The position numbers and the translations under genes were made by a program. The notes under the pieces were generated by a model that saw only the letters and a program-made list of their open reading frames with translations, was not told the DNA's origin and did no database searches. Shown here in pieces: positions 6,631-12,519 of a DNA stretch of 12,519 nucleotides. This DNA is from an uncultured bacterium. GTDB lineage: Bacteria > Planctomycetota > UBA1135 > GCA-002686595. How positions within the stretch are numbered: the stretch's first letter is position 1; each line of letters starts with the position of its first letter. The stretch covers positions 1 through 12,519 of the forward strand of contig CAJXRJ010000150.1 of assembly GCA_913058555.1 (NCBI GenBank), read 5' to 3'.

Positions 6631-8514
6631 CTATTTTCGCCGGTAGAGTACGCGGCCATTGACGACAGTCATCAGGACCTTGGCCTTGAGCACCCGTCCG
6701 GCATTGGAAGGTGTGAGCCCGGTGAGATCGGCGTCGAGGACGGTCATGTCGCAGAAGAAGCCCCGGGCGAGCAGGCCGCGCCGATCGTCCTGTCCTGCGG
6801 CTGCCGCGGGCCCCGAGGTGTATCCGGCGAGGGCCTCCGTGGCCGTCAATCGTTCCCCCGGGAACCAGCCGGCCTTGGGGTGGCCGGTTGCGTCCTGCCG
6901 CGTCAACACCGCGTGGATCCCGGCCAGGGGATCGGGTTCCTCCGCTGGGAAGGCGCTTCCGAACGCCAGCGGCCGCGCGTTCTTCACCGACAGCAATGAC
7001 CGCCAGGCGTAGGCACCCCGGGCGCGCTCGTGGCCCAGTCGCGCCTCGGCCCAACGGAGGTCAGCGGCGACGTGGCTTGGCTGCATGGACGGCGTCACAA
7101 AGAGCTCTCCAAAGTGCCTGAGATCGGTCGAATCCACCACCTGAGCGTGCTCAATGCGGGGCCGAAGCCCCGCGAAGCCGTCGACGGATCGAGACGCTCG
7201 CTCGAAGGCGCTGAGGGCCAAGCGATTGGCCCGGTCACCGATGGCGTGGATGGCCGGCTGAAGGCCCGCTTCCGCGGCGTATCGCAGCTGGGCTGACAGG
7301 CGCTCCAGGTCCGTGAGGAGCAGGCCCCGTTCCCCTTTGGCGTCCGAATAGTCGGAGAGGAGTGCGGCCCCCCGGCTCCCGAGCGGGCCGTCGAGGGTAA
7401 AGCTGCAGCCGCGGAGCTCGAACTGATCCCAGGGGCCGGGGCCCGCCTCCACCCGTCGGAAGTCCGCCGAGGACCCCCAATCGTCGGCGCGGATGTAGCC
7501 CACGACGCGGATCGCCTTCGGCCCCTCCGCCTGGAGCTCTTTGAGCAGCCCAGCCGATTCGAGGTCGAGGTCGAGGTCATGGACGCAGGTCACGCCGTAC
7601 TCGAGCAACCGCTCCTGGGCACGCTGCATGTGCCGCGTTCGCTCGGCGGGGCTGGCTTTCGGAATCAGGCTCGTCACGGTCTCGACGGAACTGCCTTCGA
7701 GCACCCCTGTCGCACGACCCTCGGACCTTTGAATGCGACCCCCATCGGGGTCATTCGGCAGGGCTTTGAGCCCCGGACCCGCCAGTCCAGCCGCGACCAG
7801 GGCTGGCCCATTCACCAGAATCGTCCGCCCGTCGACCCTTCGGAGCACCACGGGGTGATCGGGCACGGCTTCCGTCAGCAAGAGATGGTCCGGCCAGGCC
7901 TTCCCTGGCCAAAGCGTGTGGTCCCAGCCGCTGCCTTCCACCCACTCCCCCGCCGGAAGCTCCGCCGCGGCGGCGGCGACCCGCCGAATCACCTCTTCGT
8001 AGGTCCCGCAGCCACGGAGCTCGACGGTCTCAAGCGCCTTCCCAAGCCCCTCGAGGCTCCCGTGCGAATCCTGGAATCCGGGGTAGGCATGGCCCCCTTT
8101 CAGACTGACGCGCTCGGCGCTCCGGCCGAGCTCCGATTGCGCCAGGGTGTCGTAGTCGCCGGCACCGACAATCCGGCCCCCCTTCACGAGGAGCGCCTCC
8201 ACCGTCCGCGAGGGCTCGGCCCCGTCCGGGCGCTGCAGGAAGCCCGTGTGGATCGTGCCGTCGTGGAAAAGGGTCGTATCCTCCGCGATCGCGGCTGGGA
8301 CAGGCCCCGCTGTGCTGCCCTTCGCGCCGCCCCGAGGTTCGGCGCCCGCAGAGGCCCAAGCGGCAGCCCCCAGCACAGCACCCAGCACGGCCCCAAGGAC
8401 GAGTCCCACGGCTCCCGTCACCAACCACCTCGGATCCAGGGCGCCTCTCATCCTCCAATGGTGCCCGCCGGACAGGACGAACGGCAAGCAGGCCCCGCGC
8501 GATCCGCCATCCAT
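6631..8514 (-). CDS. YtcJ-like amidohydrolase-fold protein with several catalytic residues replaced; exported or membrane-anchored
   Basis: A 627-residue member of the Amidohydro_3/YtcJ family (metal-dependent TIM-barrel hydrolases). Family landmarks are present in order: PGFQDSHGS (146-153), VRRVDGR (near 230), CSFTLDGPLGSRGAAL (from 370), IHAIGDRAN (H423), RIEHAQ (H456), PSMQPSHVAADLRW and FGSAFPAEEPDPL (near 521). A hydrophobic Gly/Ala-rich segment at about 31-56 is a signal peptide or anchor, so the protein probably acts outside the cytoplasm. Compared with the family as I know it, the second His of HxH is S153, the barrel Lys is S371, the GSD Asp is A521 and a conserved His is R230. H151, H423 and H456 remain. 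It may therefore be inactive or altered. ATG 8514 is supported by GAGGAG 6 nt upstream; ATG 8451, nearer the hydrophobic segment, is the alternative, with GGAGG abutting it. Confidence 0.85.
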   Translation of the reverse strand: MDGGSRGACLPFVLSGGHHWRMRGALDPRWLVTGAVGLVLGAVLGAVLGAAAWASAGAEPRGGAKGSTAGPVPAAIAEDTTLFHDGTIHTGFLQRPDGAEPSRTVEALLVKGGRIVGAGDYDTLAQSELGRSAERVSLKGGHAYPGFQDSHGSLEGLGKALETVELRGCGTYEEVIRRVAAAAAELPAGEWVEGSGWDHTLWPGKAWPDHLLLTEAVPDHPVVLRRVDGRTILVNGPALVAAGLAGPGLKALPNDPDGGRIQRSEGRATGVLEGSSVETVTSLIPKASPAERTRHMQRAQERLLEYGVTCVHDLDLDLESAGLLKELQAEGPKAIRVVGYIRADDWGSSADFRRVEAGPGPWDQFELRGCSFTLDGPLGSRGAALLSDYSDAKGERGLLLTDLERLSAQLRYAAEAGLQPAIHAIGDRANRLALSAFERASRSVDGFAGLRPRIEHAQVVDSTDLRHFGELFVTPSMQPSHVAADLRWAEARLGHERARGAYAWRSLLSVKNARPLAFGSAFPAEEPDPLAGIHAVLTRQDATGHPKAGWFPGERLTATEALAGYTSGPAAAAGQDDRRGLLARGFFCDMTVLDADLTGLTPSNAGRVLKAKVLMTVVNGRVLYRRK

Positions 8515-8519
8515 CGCTA

Positions 8520-8531
8520 CACTCCTCGGCC
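8520..8531 (-). promoter_or_regulatory. Shine-Dalgarno supporting ATG 8514
   Basis: On the minus strand GAGGAG lies 6 nt before ATG 8514. This favours 8514 over ATG 8451, where GGAGG directly abuts the start with no spacer. The whole divergent gap to the SDR start is only 18 bp, so the promoters for both genes must reach into the neighbouring coding sequence. Confidence 0.5.
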
Positions 8532-8532
8532 G

Positions 8533-9333
8533 ATGTCCAGCTCTGATTCAGCTCCCGCGTCCCCCGCTCCGGCCTCAGCTCCGGCCCTCGGGCGTCCCCT
8601 CGCGGGCCGCCAAGCCCTCGTCACCGGCGCCTCCGCCGGGATCGGCGCCCAAACGGCCAGGGTTCTCAATGCCCTTGGTGCCGCCGTCACGGTGGTCGCC
8701 CGGCGCCAGGAGCGCCTCGCTACCCTCGTGGAGGAATTGGGCCCCGGGACGCGCGCCAAGTCCTGCGATGTGCGGGATGCGGACGCCGTCGCCGCCCTCT
8801 TCGAAGGCGAAGCCTACGACCTCGTGGTGGCGAACGCCGGCCTGGGTCTCGGGGTGGCGCCCCTGCATGCGGGCGACCCCAGCGACTGGTCGACGATGAT
8901 CGACACCAACGTCAAGGGTGTCCTCCACACCGTGCGCGCCGCCCTCCCGGGCATGCGCGAGCGCGGCCGAGGCGACCTCGTCCTGATCGGAAGCGTCGCC
9001 GGCCGCCAAGTCTACCCTGGCGGAAACGTCTACAACGCCACCAAGCACGCGGTGAAGGCGATCTACGACGCGCTGCGCCTCGACGAGGTCGGATCGGGCA
9101 TCCGATTCACGACCGTGGACCCCGGAATGGTGCAGACCGAGTTCAGCGTCGTGCGCCTTGGGGACCAAAACGCGGCCGATCGCGTTTACGATGGCATGAC
9201 TCCCCTGGGCCCCAGTGACGTCGCCGACGCCATCGCGTTCGCCGTCACCCGTCCGGCCCATGTGAACATCGGCGAGATCGTGATCTGGCCGACGGACCAA
9301 GCGAGCACCCGCGACGTCCATCGCACCCAATAA
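8533..9333 (+). CDS. SDR family oxidoreductase, YdfG-like (NADP-dependent)
   Basis: A 266-residue classical short-chain dehydrogenase/reductase. It has the cofactor motif TGASAGIG (31-38) and basic residues after strand 2 (ARR, R57-R58) that suggest NADP. NAG (101-103), structural N126, and the catalytic S154, Y167 and K171 (YNATK) are all present. The C-terminal part (YDGMTPLGPSDVADAIAF, then NIGEIVIWPTDQAS) matches the YdfG group, whose E. coli member reduces malonic semialdehyde and oxidises L-allo-threonine, serine and 3-hydroxy acids. The true substrate here is unknown. The first ~22 residues are a Ser/Ala/Pro-rich tail not needed for the fold. ATG 8533 is the only good upstream start, and no Shine-Dalgarno precedes it. 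The frame is open far upstream, but that part is antisense to the amidohydrolase gene and is not coding. The S1 gene follows after 93 bp. Confidence 0.93.
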   Translation: MSSSDSAPASPAPASAPALGRPLAGRQALVTGASAGIGAQTARVLNALGAAVTVVARRQERLATLVEELGPGTRAKSCDVRDADAVAALFEGEAYDLVVANAGLGLGVAPLHAGDPSDWSTMIDTNVKGVLHTVRAALPGMRERGRGDLVLIGSVAGRQVYPGGNVYNATKHAVKAIYDALRLDEVGSGIRFTTVDPGMVQTEFSVVRLGDQNAADRVYDGMTPLGPSDVADAIAFAVTRPAHVNIGEIVIWPTDQASTRDVHRTQ

Positions 9334-9359
9334 TTCTCCCCCCGCCACGTCCCATCCTC

Positions 9360-9386
9360 GGGACAGGCGAGGCTTCCGACTGTCCC
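9360..9386 (+). other. Hairpin in the SDR-S1 gap (weak terminator or S1 leader structure)
   Basis: GGGACAG (9360-9366) pairs with CTGTCCC (9380-9386) around a 13-nt loop. An alternative short hairpin, CCTCG/CGAGG (9356-9370), overlaps and would compete with it. There is no T tract, so a classic terminator is unlikely. It lies 40 nt upstream of the S1 start, where regulatory structure would be plausible, but this is inference. Confidence 0.3.
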
Positions 9387-9426
9387 CCCGACCTAGCGGC
9401 CCACGCCGCACGCAACGAATAGCAGC

Positions 9427-10641
9427 ATGTCCAACGACTCACTCGATAAGGAGATCGAAGCCGCCCTCAGCGGAGTCGACCTCCAGTCCTTCGGAAAGAC
9501 CGAGGAAGAGGACGCTCCGAGCGCGAAGGGCGGGCGTGGCAAAGGACGCGATGACCTGATGCCCGGCACCGTCTCAGGCGTCAGCGGCGACGACGTGATC
9601 GTGGACCTTGGCCCGCGGATGCAGGGCGTTTGCTCCATCAACGAGTTTGACGATCCCCCCAAGGTGGGCGACGCGCACAAGTTCATGCTGCGCGGCCGCG
9701 ACGAAGACGACCTTTGGCTCCTGTCCCTGCGCGGCGTCAAGGAACTCGAGGCCTGGGATCAGCTCGAAGTGGGCTCCCACACCAAGGCCCGGGTCACCGG
9801 CCAAAACCAGGGCGGCTTGACCCTGAAGATCGGCTCGAACGAGGCCTTCATGCCGATGAGCCAGGTGTCGATCAGCCGCGAACTCGACGCGTCGACCCTT
9901 CTGGGCCAGACCCTCGTCTGCGAGGTGCTCGAAATCGACCGTAGCCGCAACCGCGTGCTCCTGTCCCGCCGGCGCATCGAAGAGGGCGAGCGCATGGCCG
10001 CCCTGTCCGAGGCGGTCGGATCCCTCCAGCCGGGAACGAAGGTCAAAGGAAAGGTCACGCGCATCGAGGCCTTCGGAGCGTTCGTGAACATCGGTCACGG
10101 TGTCGAAGGACTCGTGCACGTCAGCCAGATCTCCCGTCAGCGCGTGGAGAAGGTCGACGAGGTCCTCAAGGTCGGCCAAGACGTCGACTGCATGGTTCTC
10201 GAGATCAAAGAAGGCGGCAAGAAGATCGGGCTGGGCATGAAGCAGCTCGAGCCGGATCCCTGGGACGAAGTCCCCCACCAGATCAACCTCGACAGCCAGA
10301 TCACCGGCAAGGTCACGCGGATCGCCGACTACGGCGCGTTCGTCGAGGTCCTTCCGGGAATCGAAGGCCTGCTCCACGTGAGCCAGGTCTCCACCGAGCG
10401 GATCCAAAACCTCGGCCGCGTCCTGAGCGTCGGCCAAGAGCTAAGCGTTCGTGTCACAGCCCTTGACCCGTCCAGCCGCAGGATCTCCCTGTCCCGCCTC
10501 GATCCCCGCGGCGCGGTGATCGGCTCCGAGGATGCAGTCGATACCGCAACGATCCAAAAGGCGATGGGAGAGGCCTCCGGCGGCTCGACGGGCACCAACC
10601 TGGGCGACCTCCTGAAGAAGGCCATGAAGAAGAAAGGCTAG
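9427..10641 (+). CDS. S1 RNA-binding domain protein (30S ribosomal protein S1-like, four S1 repeats)
   Basis: A 404-residue RNA-binding protein with an acidic N-terminal tail (about 1-42) and four tandem S1 (OB-fold) domains at about 44-102, 115-182, 203-273 and 290-357. Domains 3 and 4 are the most canonical, with GKVTRIEAFGAFVNI...GVEGLVHVSQIS and GKVTRIADYGAFVEV...GIEGLLHVSQVS. Domains 1 and 2 are divergent. The tail ends in a Lys-rich KKAMKKKG. E. coli S1 has six domains and about 557 residues, so this is a short form, as found in several phyla. It probably helps mRNA bind the 30S subunit, although another RNA role is possible. I do not assign rpsA because a second, full-length S1 could exist elsewhere. 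No Shine-Dalgarno is seen before ATG 9427. A strong terminator follows the stop. Confidence 0.88.
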   Translation: MSNDSLDKEIEAALSGVDLQSFGKTEEEDAPSAKGGRGKGRDDLMPGTVSGVSGDDVIVDLGPRMQGVCSINEFDDPPKVGDAHKFMLRGRDEDDLWLLSLRGVKELEAWDQLEVGSHTKARVTGQNQGGLTLKIGSNEAFMPMSQVSISRELDASTLLGQTLVCEVLEIDRSRNRVLLSRRRIEEGERMAALSEAVGSLQPGTKVKGKVTRIEAFGAFVNIGHGVEGLVHVSQISRQRVEKVDEVLKVGQDVDCMVLEIKEGGKKIGLGMKQLEPDPWDEVPHQINLDSQITGKVTRIADYGAFVEVLPGIEGLLHVSQVSTERIQNLGRVLSVGQELSVRVTALDPSSRRISLSRLDPRGAVIGSEDAVDTATIQKAMGEASGGSTGTNLGDLLKKAMKKKG

Positions 10642-10668
10642 TCGCCCCTCAGAACTCATTTGCCATCC

Positions 10669-10711
10669 AAGAAGAGAGGCGCCCCGCGGGTCGGGGCGCC
10701 TCTCTTCTTTG
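10669..10711 (+). terminator. Rho-independent terminator of the S1 gene
   Basis: A perfect 17-bp inverted repeat (AAGAAGAGAGGCGCCCC at 10669-10685, complement at 10693-10709) has a 7-nt loop, GCGGGTC. It lies 27 bp after the S1 stop. On the plus strand the stem runs into CTTCTTTGTT, which gives the U-rich end. The minus-strand side is less U-rich, so it is mainly a forward terminator. Confidence 0.92.
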
Positions 10712-10741
10712 TTGATGGTGGGCGGTGTTGGCGATTGGCGG

Positions 10742-10762
10742 GCGGCCCCGCTTGCGGGCCGC
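10742..10762 (-). terminator. Possible hairpin terminator downstream of the CheC-like gene
   Basis: GCGGCCCCGC (10742-10751) and GCGGGCCGC (10754-10762) form a 9-bp stem with one bulged base and a very tight TT loop. It lies 33 bp beyond the stop of the minus-strand CheC-like gene. It has no T tract on either strand, so it is weak evidence for termination. Confidence 0.3.
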
Positions 10763-10795
10763 GCTGGGCCGCAGCCAGTGCTTCGGCGAATCCCC

Positions 10796-11368
10796 TCAGC
10801 TCGCTCCCGTCAGGTACGGCTCCTTCGGCAGCATCACGATGCACTCGACGGGCTCGGAACCTGCGACCGAAATCCTGGCGCGCCCCACGCAAAGGGGCGA
10901 CCCCTCTTCGTAGTCGAGCCTCGGGCGAACGTCCTTGTGAACGCCCTGGCAGCCCTCGAAGATCACGCGGTCGCACCGCGCCCCCACGGACCGCAGGGCC
11001 GCATCGCTGGCGGCCGCCACGAAGTTGCCCACTTCGATCATCGCCTCTTTCATGGCGTTGTCGAGCTGACCGCTCTCACGCATGGCTTCGACCTGAGCAT
11101 CCGGGGCCATCATCAGGTAGCCCGCCAGGGAGATCGACTCCGCCAGGGGAACGATCAACGCGCCGTGGTGAACGTCCTTGCCGCCGACCATAATGCCGAA
11201 GCGATACGAGATATGAACCACTCCGGCCCCCGCGGGACGATCGTCTCGCTCCTCGTAGTCGATCTGGAGGACGTCGATGTCCCTGTCAGCGAGCATGGAA
11301 AGGTCGCTTGCGACGCGGTCGAAGACCTCGTGCACGACCTGGCAGGCGATGTTGGAGATATGAGCCAT
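10796..11368 (-). CDS. CheC/CheX-like (CheC-FliY-CheX family) protein
   Basis: A 190-residue cytosolic protein resembling the CheC/CheX/FliY phosphatase family, which dephosphorylates CheY-P and related receivers. The main signature is MKEAMIEVGNFVAAASDAAL (E112-x2-N115), matching the conserved helix with the E-x2-N catalytic pair. The surrounding pattern (LIVPLAESISLAGYLMM before it, then VIFEG) also fits. The proline expected about 22 residues after the Asn is not obvious, and the family's usual second E-x2-N copy is absent, which is closer to CheX than to CheC. The frame stays open to 11557, but residues before M(11368) are Pro/Gly/Arg-rich noise, so ATG 11368 is chosen. A possible AAGGGA lies 12 nt upstream, which is a long spacing. 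No receiver, kinase or flagellar gene is in the window. Family membership is moderate; function is inferred. Confidence 0.6.
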   Translation of the reverse strand: MAHISNIACQVVHEVFDRVASDLSMLADRDIDVLQIDYEERDDRPAGAGVVHISYRFGIMVGGKDVHHGALIVPLAESISLAGYLMMAPDAQVEAMRESGQLDNAMKEAMIEVGNFVAAASDAALRSVGARCDRVIFEGCQGVHKDVRPRLDYEEGSPLCVGRARISVAGSEPVECIVMLPKEPYLTGAS

Positions 11369-11540
11369 GGGCGTAGGTGTCCCTTCGACCCTCCGAGCCA
11401 CCGGTCTGAACGCACAGTGCAAGAACGGGTCCCGGAATGGAGCATTTGGCCTTGGGGTAGCTCCCAAAGGGGCCAAGCCGCCATGGAGGGGCCCTTGGGG
11501 GCCGCCTGGGGCCCGCTTCGCGGCGTCGCAGCCGATCCCT

Positions 11541-11555
11541 GGACGCGGCGCGTCC
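11541..11555. promoter_or_regulatory. Perfect inverted repeat GGACGCG-G-CGCGTCC
   Basis: A 7-bp perfect inverted repeat with a 1-bp centre lies in the 270-bp gap between panB and the CheC-like gene, about 170 bp upstream of the latter's start. The dyad resembles an operator for a dimeric regulator. Short GC-rich palindromes arise readily at this base composition, so the call is tentative. The rest of the gap holds only GC-rich, partly self-complementary sequence. Confidence 0.25.
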
Positions 11556-11586
11556 ATACCGGGACGAGGGGCTGAAGGCCAGGCCC

Positions 11587-11619
11587 CCAGGACACCGGCC
11601 GAAGGCGACGGCGTCCTGG
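11587..11619 (-). terminator. Hairpin downstream of panB (possible terminator)
   Basis: On the minus strand CCAGGACGCCG pairs with CGGTGTCCTGG (11 bp including one G-U), and the interior contains a further GCC-TTC-GGC hairpin. It begins about 20 nt after the panB stop. A G-rich rather than U-rich tract follows, so it may slow polymerase or protect the 3' end rather than act as a standard terminator. Confidence 0.4.
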
Positions 11620-11638
11620 CCAGGCGTGGCCCATGGGC

Positions 11639-12499
11639 TCAGTAGCTCTCGTCCACGGACGGGAACTCGGACGCACGAACATCCCGGGCGTAGTGCTCGA
11701 ACGCGGCCTGCATGTCCTTGGCGAGGTTCGCGTAGACACGCACGAATCTTGGATTGAAGCGGGTGCAGATGCCGAGCATGTCATGGCTCACCAAGATCTG
11801 CCCGTCGCAGCCCCCCCCAGCGCCGATTCCAATGACCGGAACGGACACGCTCTTCGTGACCTCTGCGGCGAGGGCCGCAGGGACCTTCTCGAGCACGATC
11901 GAAAAGACGCCCGCCTCCTCCAGTCGCTGAGCATCCCGGCGCAGCTCGTCCGCCTCTTCTTCGTCCCGCGCCCGGACCTGGTAGGTGCCGAACTTGTGAA
12001 TGGACTGGGGCGTCAGGCCCAGGTGCCCCATGACCGGAATGCCGATGTCCACGATCCGGCGCACGGTGTCCGCCACGACGCGGCCACCCTCAAGCTTCAC
12101 GGCTTCGGCGCCGGCCTCCTTCACCATGCGCCCCGCGTTCCGAAGGGCCTCATCGGCGCTGACCTGATACGACATGAACGGCAGGTCGGCCACCACCAGA
12201 GCACGCTCCACGCCGCGGCGCACGAGGGTCGTGTGGTAGAGCATGTGCTCCATCGTGACCGTCACCGTGGTCTCCAGCCCCTGCATGACCGTGGACACCG
12301 AGTCCCCCACCAAGATCACGTCGACCCCTGCGGCGTCCACGAGCTGGGCCATGGTGTAGTCGTACGCCGTGAGCGCCGCGATCGGCACTCCTGCGGTCTT
12401 CATCTCCTTGAGGCGATTGGTGGTGACCTTGCGAACGTCGAACGCTTCGCCCTCGGAGAAGCTATCCGAGGAGCTATCGGAGTCTGGATGCTGTGACAT
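11639..12499 (-). CDS. panB: 3-methyl-2-oxobutanoate hydroxymethyltransferase (ketopantoate hydroxymethyltransferase)
   Basis: PanB catalyses the first committed step of pantothenate (vitamin B5/CoA) synthesis, moving a hydroxymethyl group from 5,10-methylenetetrahydrofolate to 2-oxoisovalerate. It is a cytosolic Mg-dependent TIM-barrel enzyme. Family motifs are all visible: LTAYDY (43-48), LVGDSVST with metal ligand D66, VADLPFMSY with D105, KLEGG with E137, MGHLGLTPQS (157-166), VLEKVP with catalytic E204, and VIGIGAGGGCDGQILVSHDMLG (222-243). At 286 residues it is about 20 longer than E. coli PanB, because of an acidic Ser/Asp-rich N-terminal tail. ATG 12499 has AGG about 7 nt upstream. 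Only about 8 genomic bases precede the ATG before adapter-like sequence, so an upstream start cannot be excluded. No panC or panD is within the window. Confidence 0.96.
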   Translation of the reverse strand: MSQHPDSDSSSDSFSEGEAFDVRKVTTNRLKEMKTAGVPIAALTAYDYTMAQLVDAAGVDVILVGDSVSTVMQGLETTVTVTMEHMLYHTTLVRRGVERALVVADLPFMSYQVSADEALRNAGRMVKEAGAEAVKLEGGRVVADTVRRIVDIGIPVMGHLGLTPQSIHKFGTYQVRARDEEEADELRRDAQRLEEAGVFSIVLEKVPAALAAEVTKSVSVPVIGIGAGGGCDGQILVSHDMLGICTRFNPRFVRVYANLAKDMQAAFEHYARDVRASEFPSVDESY

Positions 12500-12507
12500 T
12501 GCTGCCT

Positions 12508-12519
12508 CTGTCTCTTATA
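12508..12519. other. Probable Nextera/Tn5 mosaic-end adapter remnant
   Basis: The final 12 bases, CTGTCTCTTATA, are identical to the first 12 of the Tn5 mosaic-end/Nextera read-through adapter (19-base core continuing CACATCT). The position at the very end of the window suggests untrimmed library adapter at a contig end rather than genomic DNA. Confidence 0.75.

Noticed and set aside
7579..8532. Upstream in-frame extension of the SDR gene
   Set aside because: This stretch is antisense to the amidohydrolase-like gene and encodes no SDR sequence; the fold starts after ATG 8533.
9574..10437. A 287-codon minus-strand open frame opposite the S1 gene
   Set aside because: It is antisense to four recognisable S1 domains and its product is a repetitive Asp/Leu/Ala shadow.
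11369..11557. N-terminal extension of the CheC-like protein to 11557
   Set aside because: The 63 extra residues are Pro/Gly/Arg-rich and resemble translated intergenic DNA; ATG 11368 begins the conserved-looking part.
12500..12519. A Tn5/IS50-type transposon end as a real mobile element
   Set aside because: The match is to the engineered mosaic end, it lies exactly at the window edge, and no transposase or target duplication is present; library adapter is the simpler explanation.

Overview
This is a GC-rich bacterial chromosomal segment with dense coding on both strands and no rRNA, tRNA, CRISPR array, phage or insertion-sequence gene that I can see. Eleven protein genes are supported, and no stretch over 300 bases lacks a gene. 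The mix of bacterial TMTC-like membrane/TPR protein, GT-C-like membrane protein, a short four-domain S1 protein and a stand-alone CheC/CheX-like protein suggests a GC-rich Gram-negative lineage such as Planctomycetota or Myxococcota. That placement is an inference from gene content, not a demonstrated taxonomy. The last 12 bases match the start of the Nextera/Tn5 mosaic-end adapter, so the right edge is probably a contig end from a transposase-made library. The left edge lies inside a 12-bp tandem repeat.

Layout. Bases 1-674 (+) encode a class I SAM-dependent methyltransferase, possibly 5'-partial. It converges on, and overlaps by 7 bp, a large multi-pass GT-C-like membrane protein (668-2536, -). 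Divergent from that, after 38 bp, is a TMTC-like membrane protein with C-terminal TPRs (2575-4374, +). It is followed at 21 bp by a small membrane-anchored monohaem cytochrome c (4396-4782, +) and a near-ideal bidirectional hairpin terminator. A minus-strand group follows: a YtcJ-like amidohydrolase-fold protein (6631-8514), an OsmC-family protein (6163-6576) and a saccharopine-dehydrogenase-like oxidoreductase (4869-6026). An SDR oxidoreductase (8533-9333, +) is divergent from the amidohydrolase by only 18 bp. It is followed by an S1-domain RNA-binding protein (9427-10641, +) with its own strong terminator. The right end holds, on the minus strand, a CheC/CheX-like protein (10796-11368) and panB (11639-12499).

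How the genes may work together. The divergent GT-C and TMTC-like pair, with a methyltransferase alongside, could form a small envelope glycosylation or surface-modification locus. The minus-strand trio is a mixed metabolic/redox group with no obvious single pathway. panB (pantothenate/CoA synthesis) and the S1 protein (translation) are housekeeping genes.

The most unusual gene is the amidohydrolase. It keeps the YtcJ family scaffold but appears to have lost three of the six expected metal or catalytic residues plus another family-conserved His, so it looks like a pseudoenzyme or a protein with changed chemistry. I did not find convincing evidence of a large undescribed multi-gene system.
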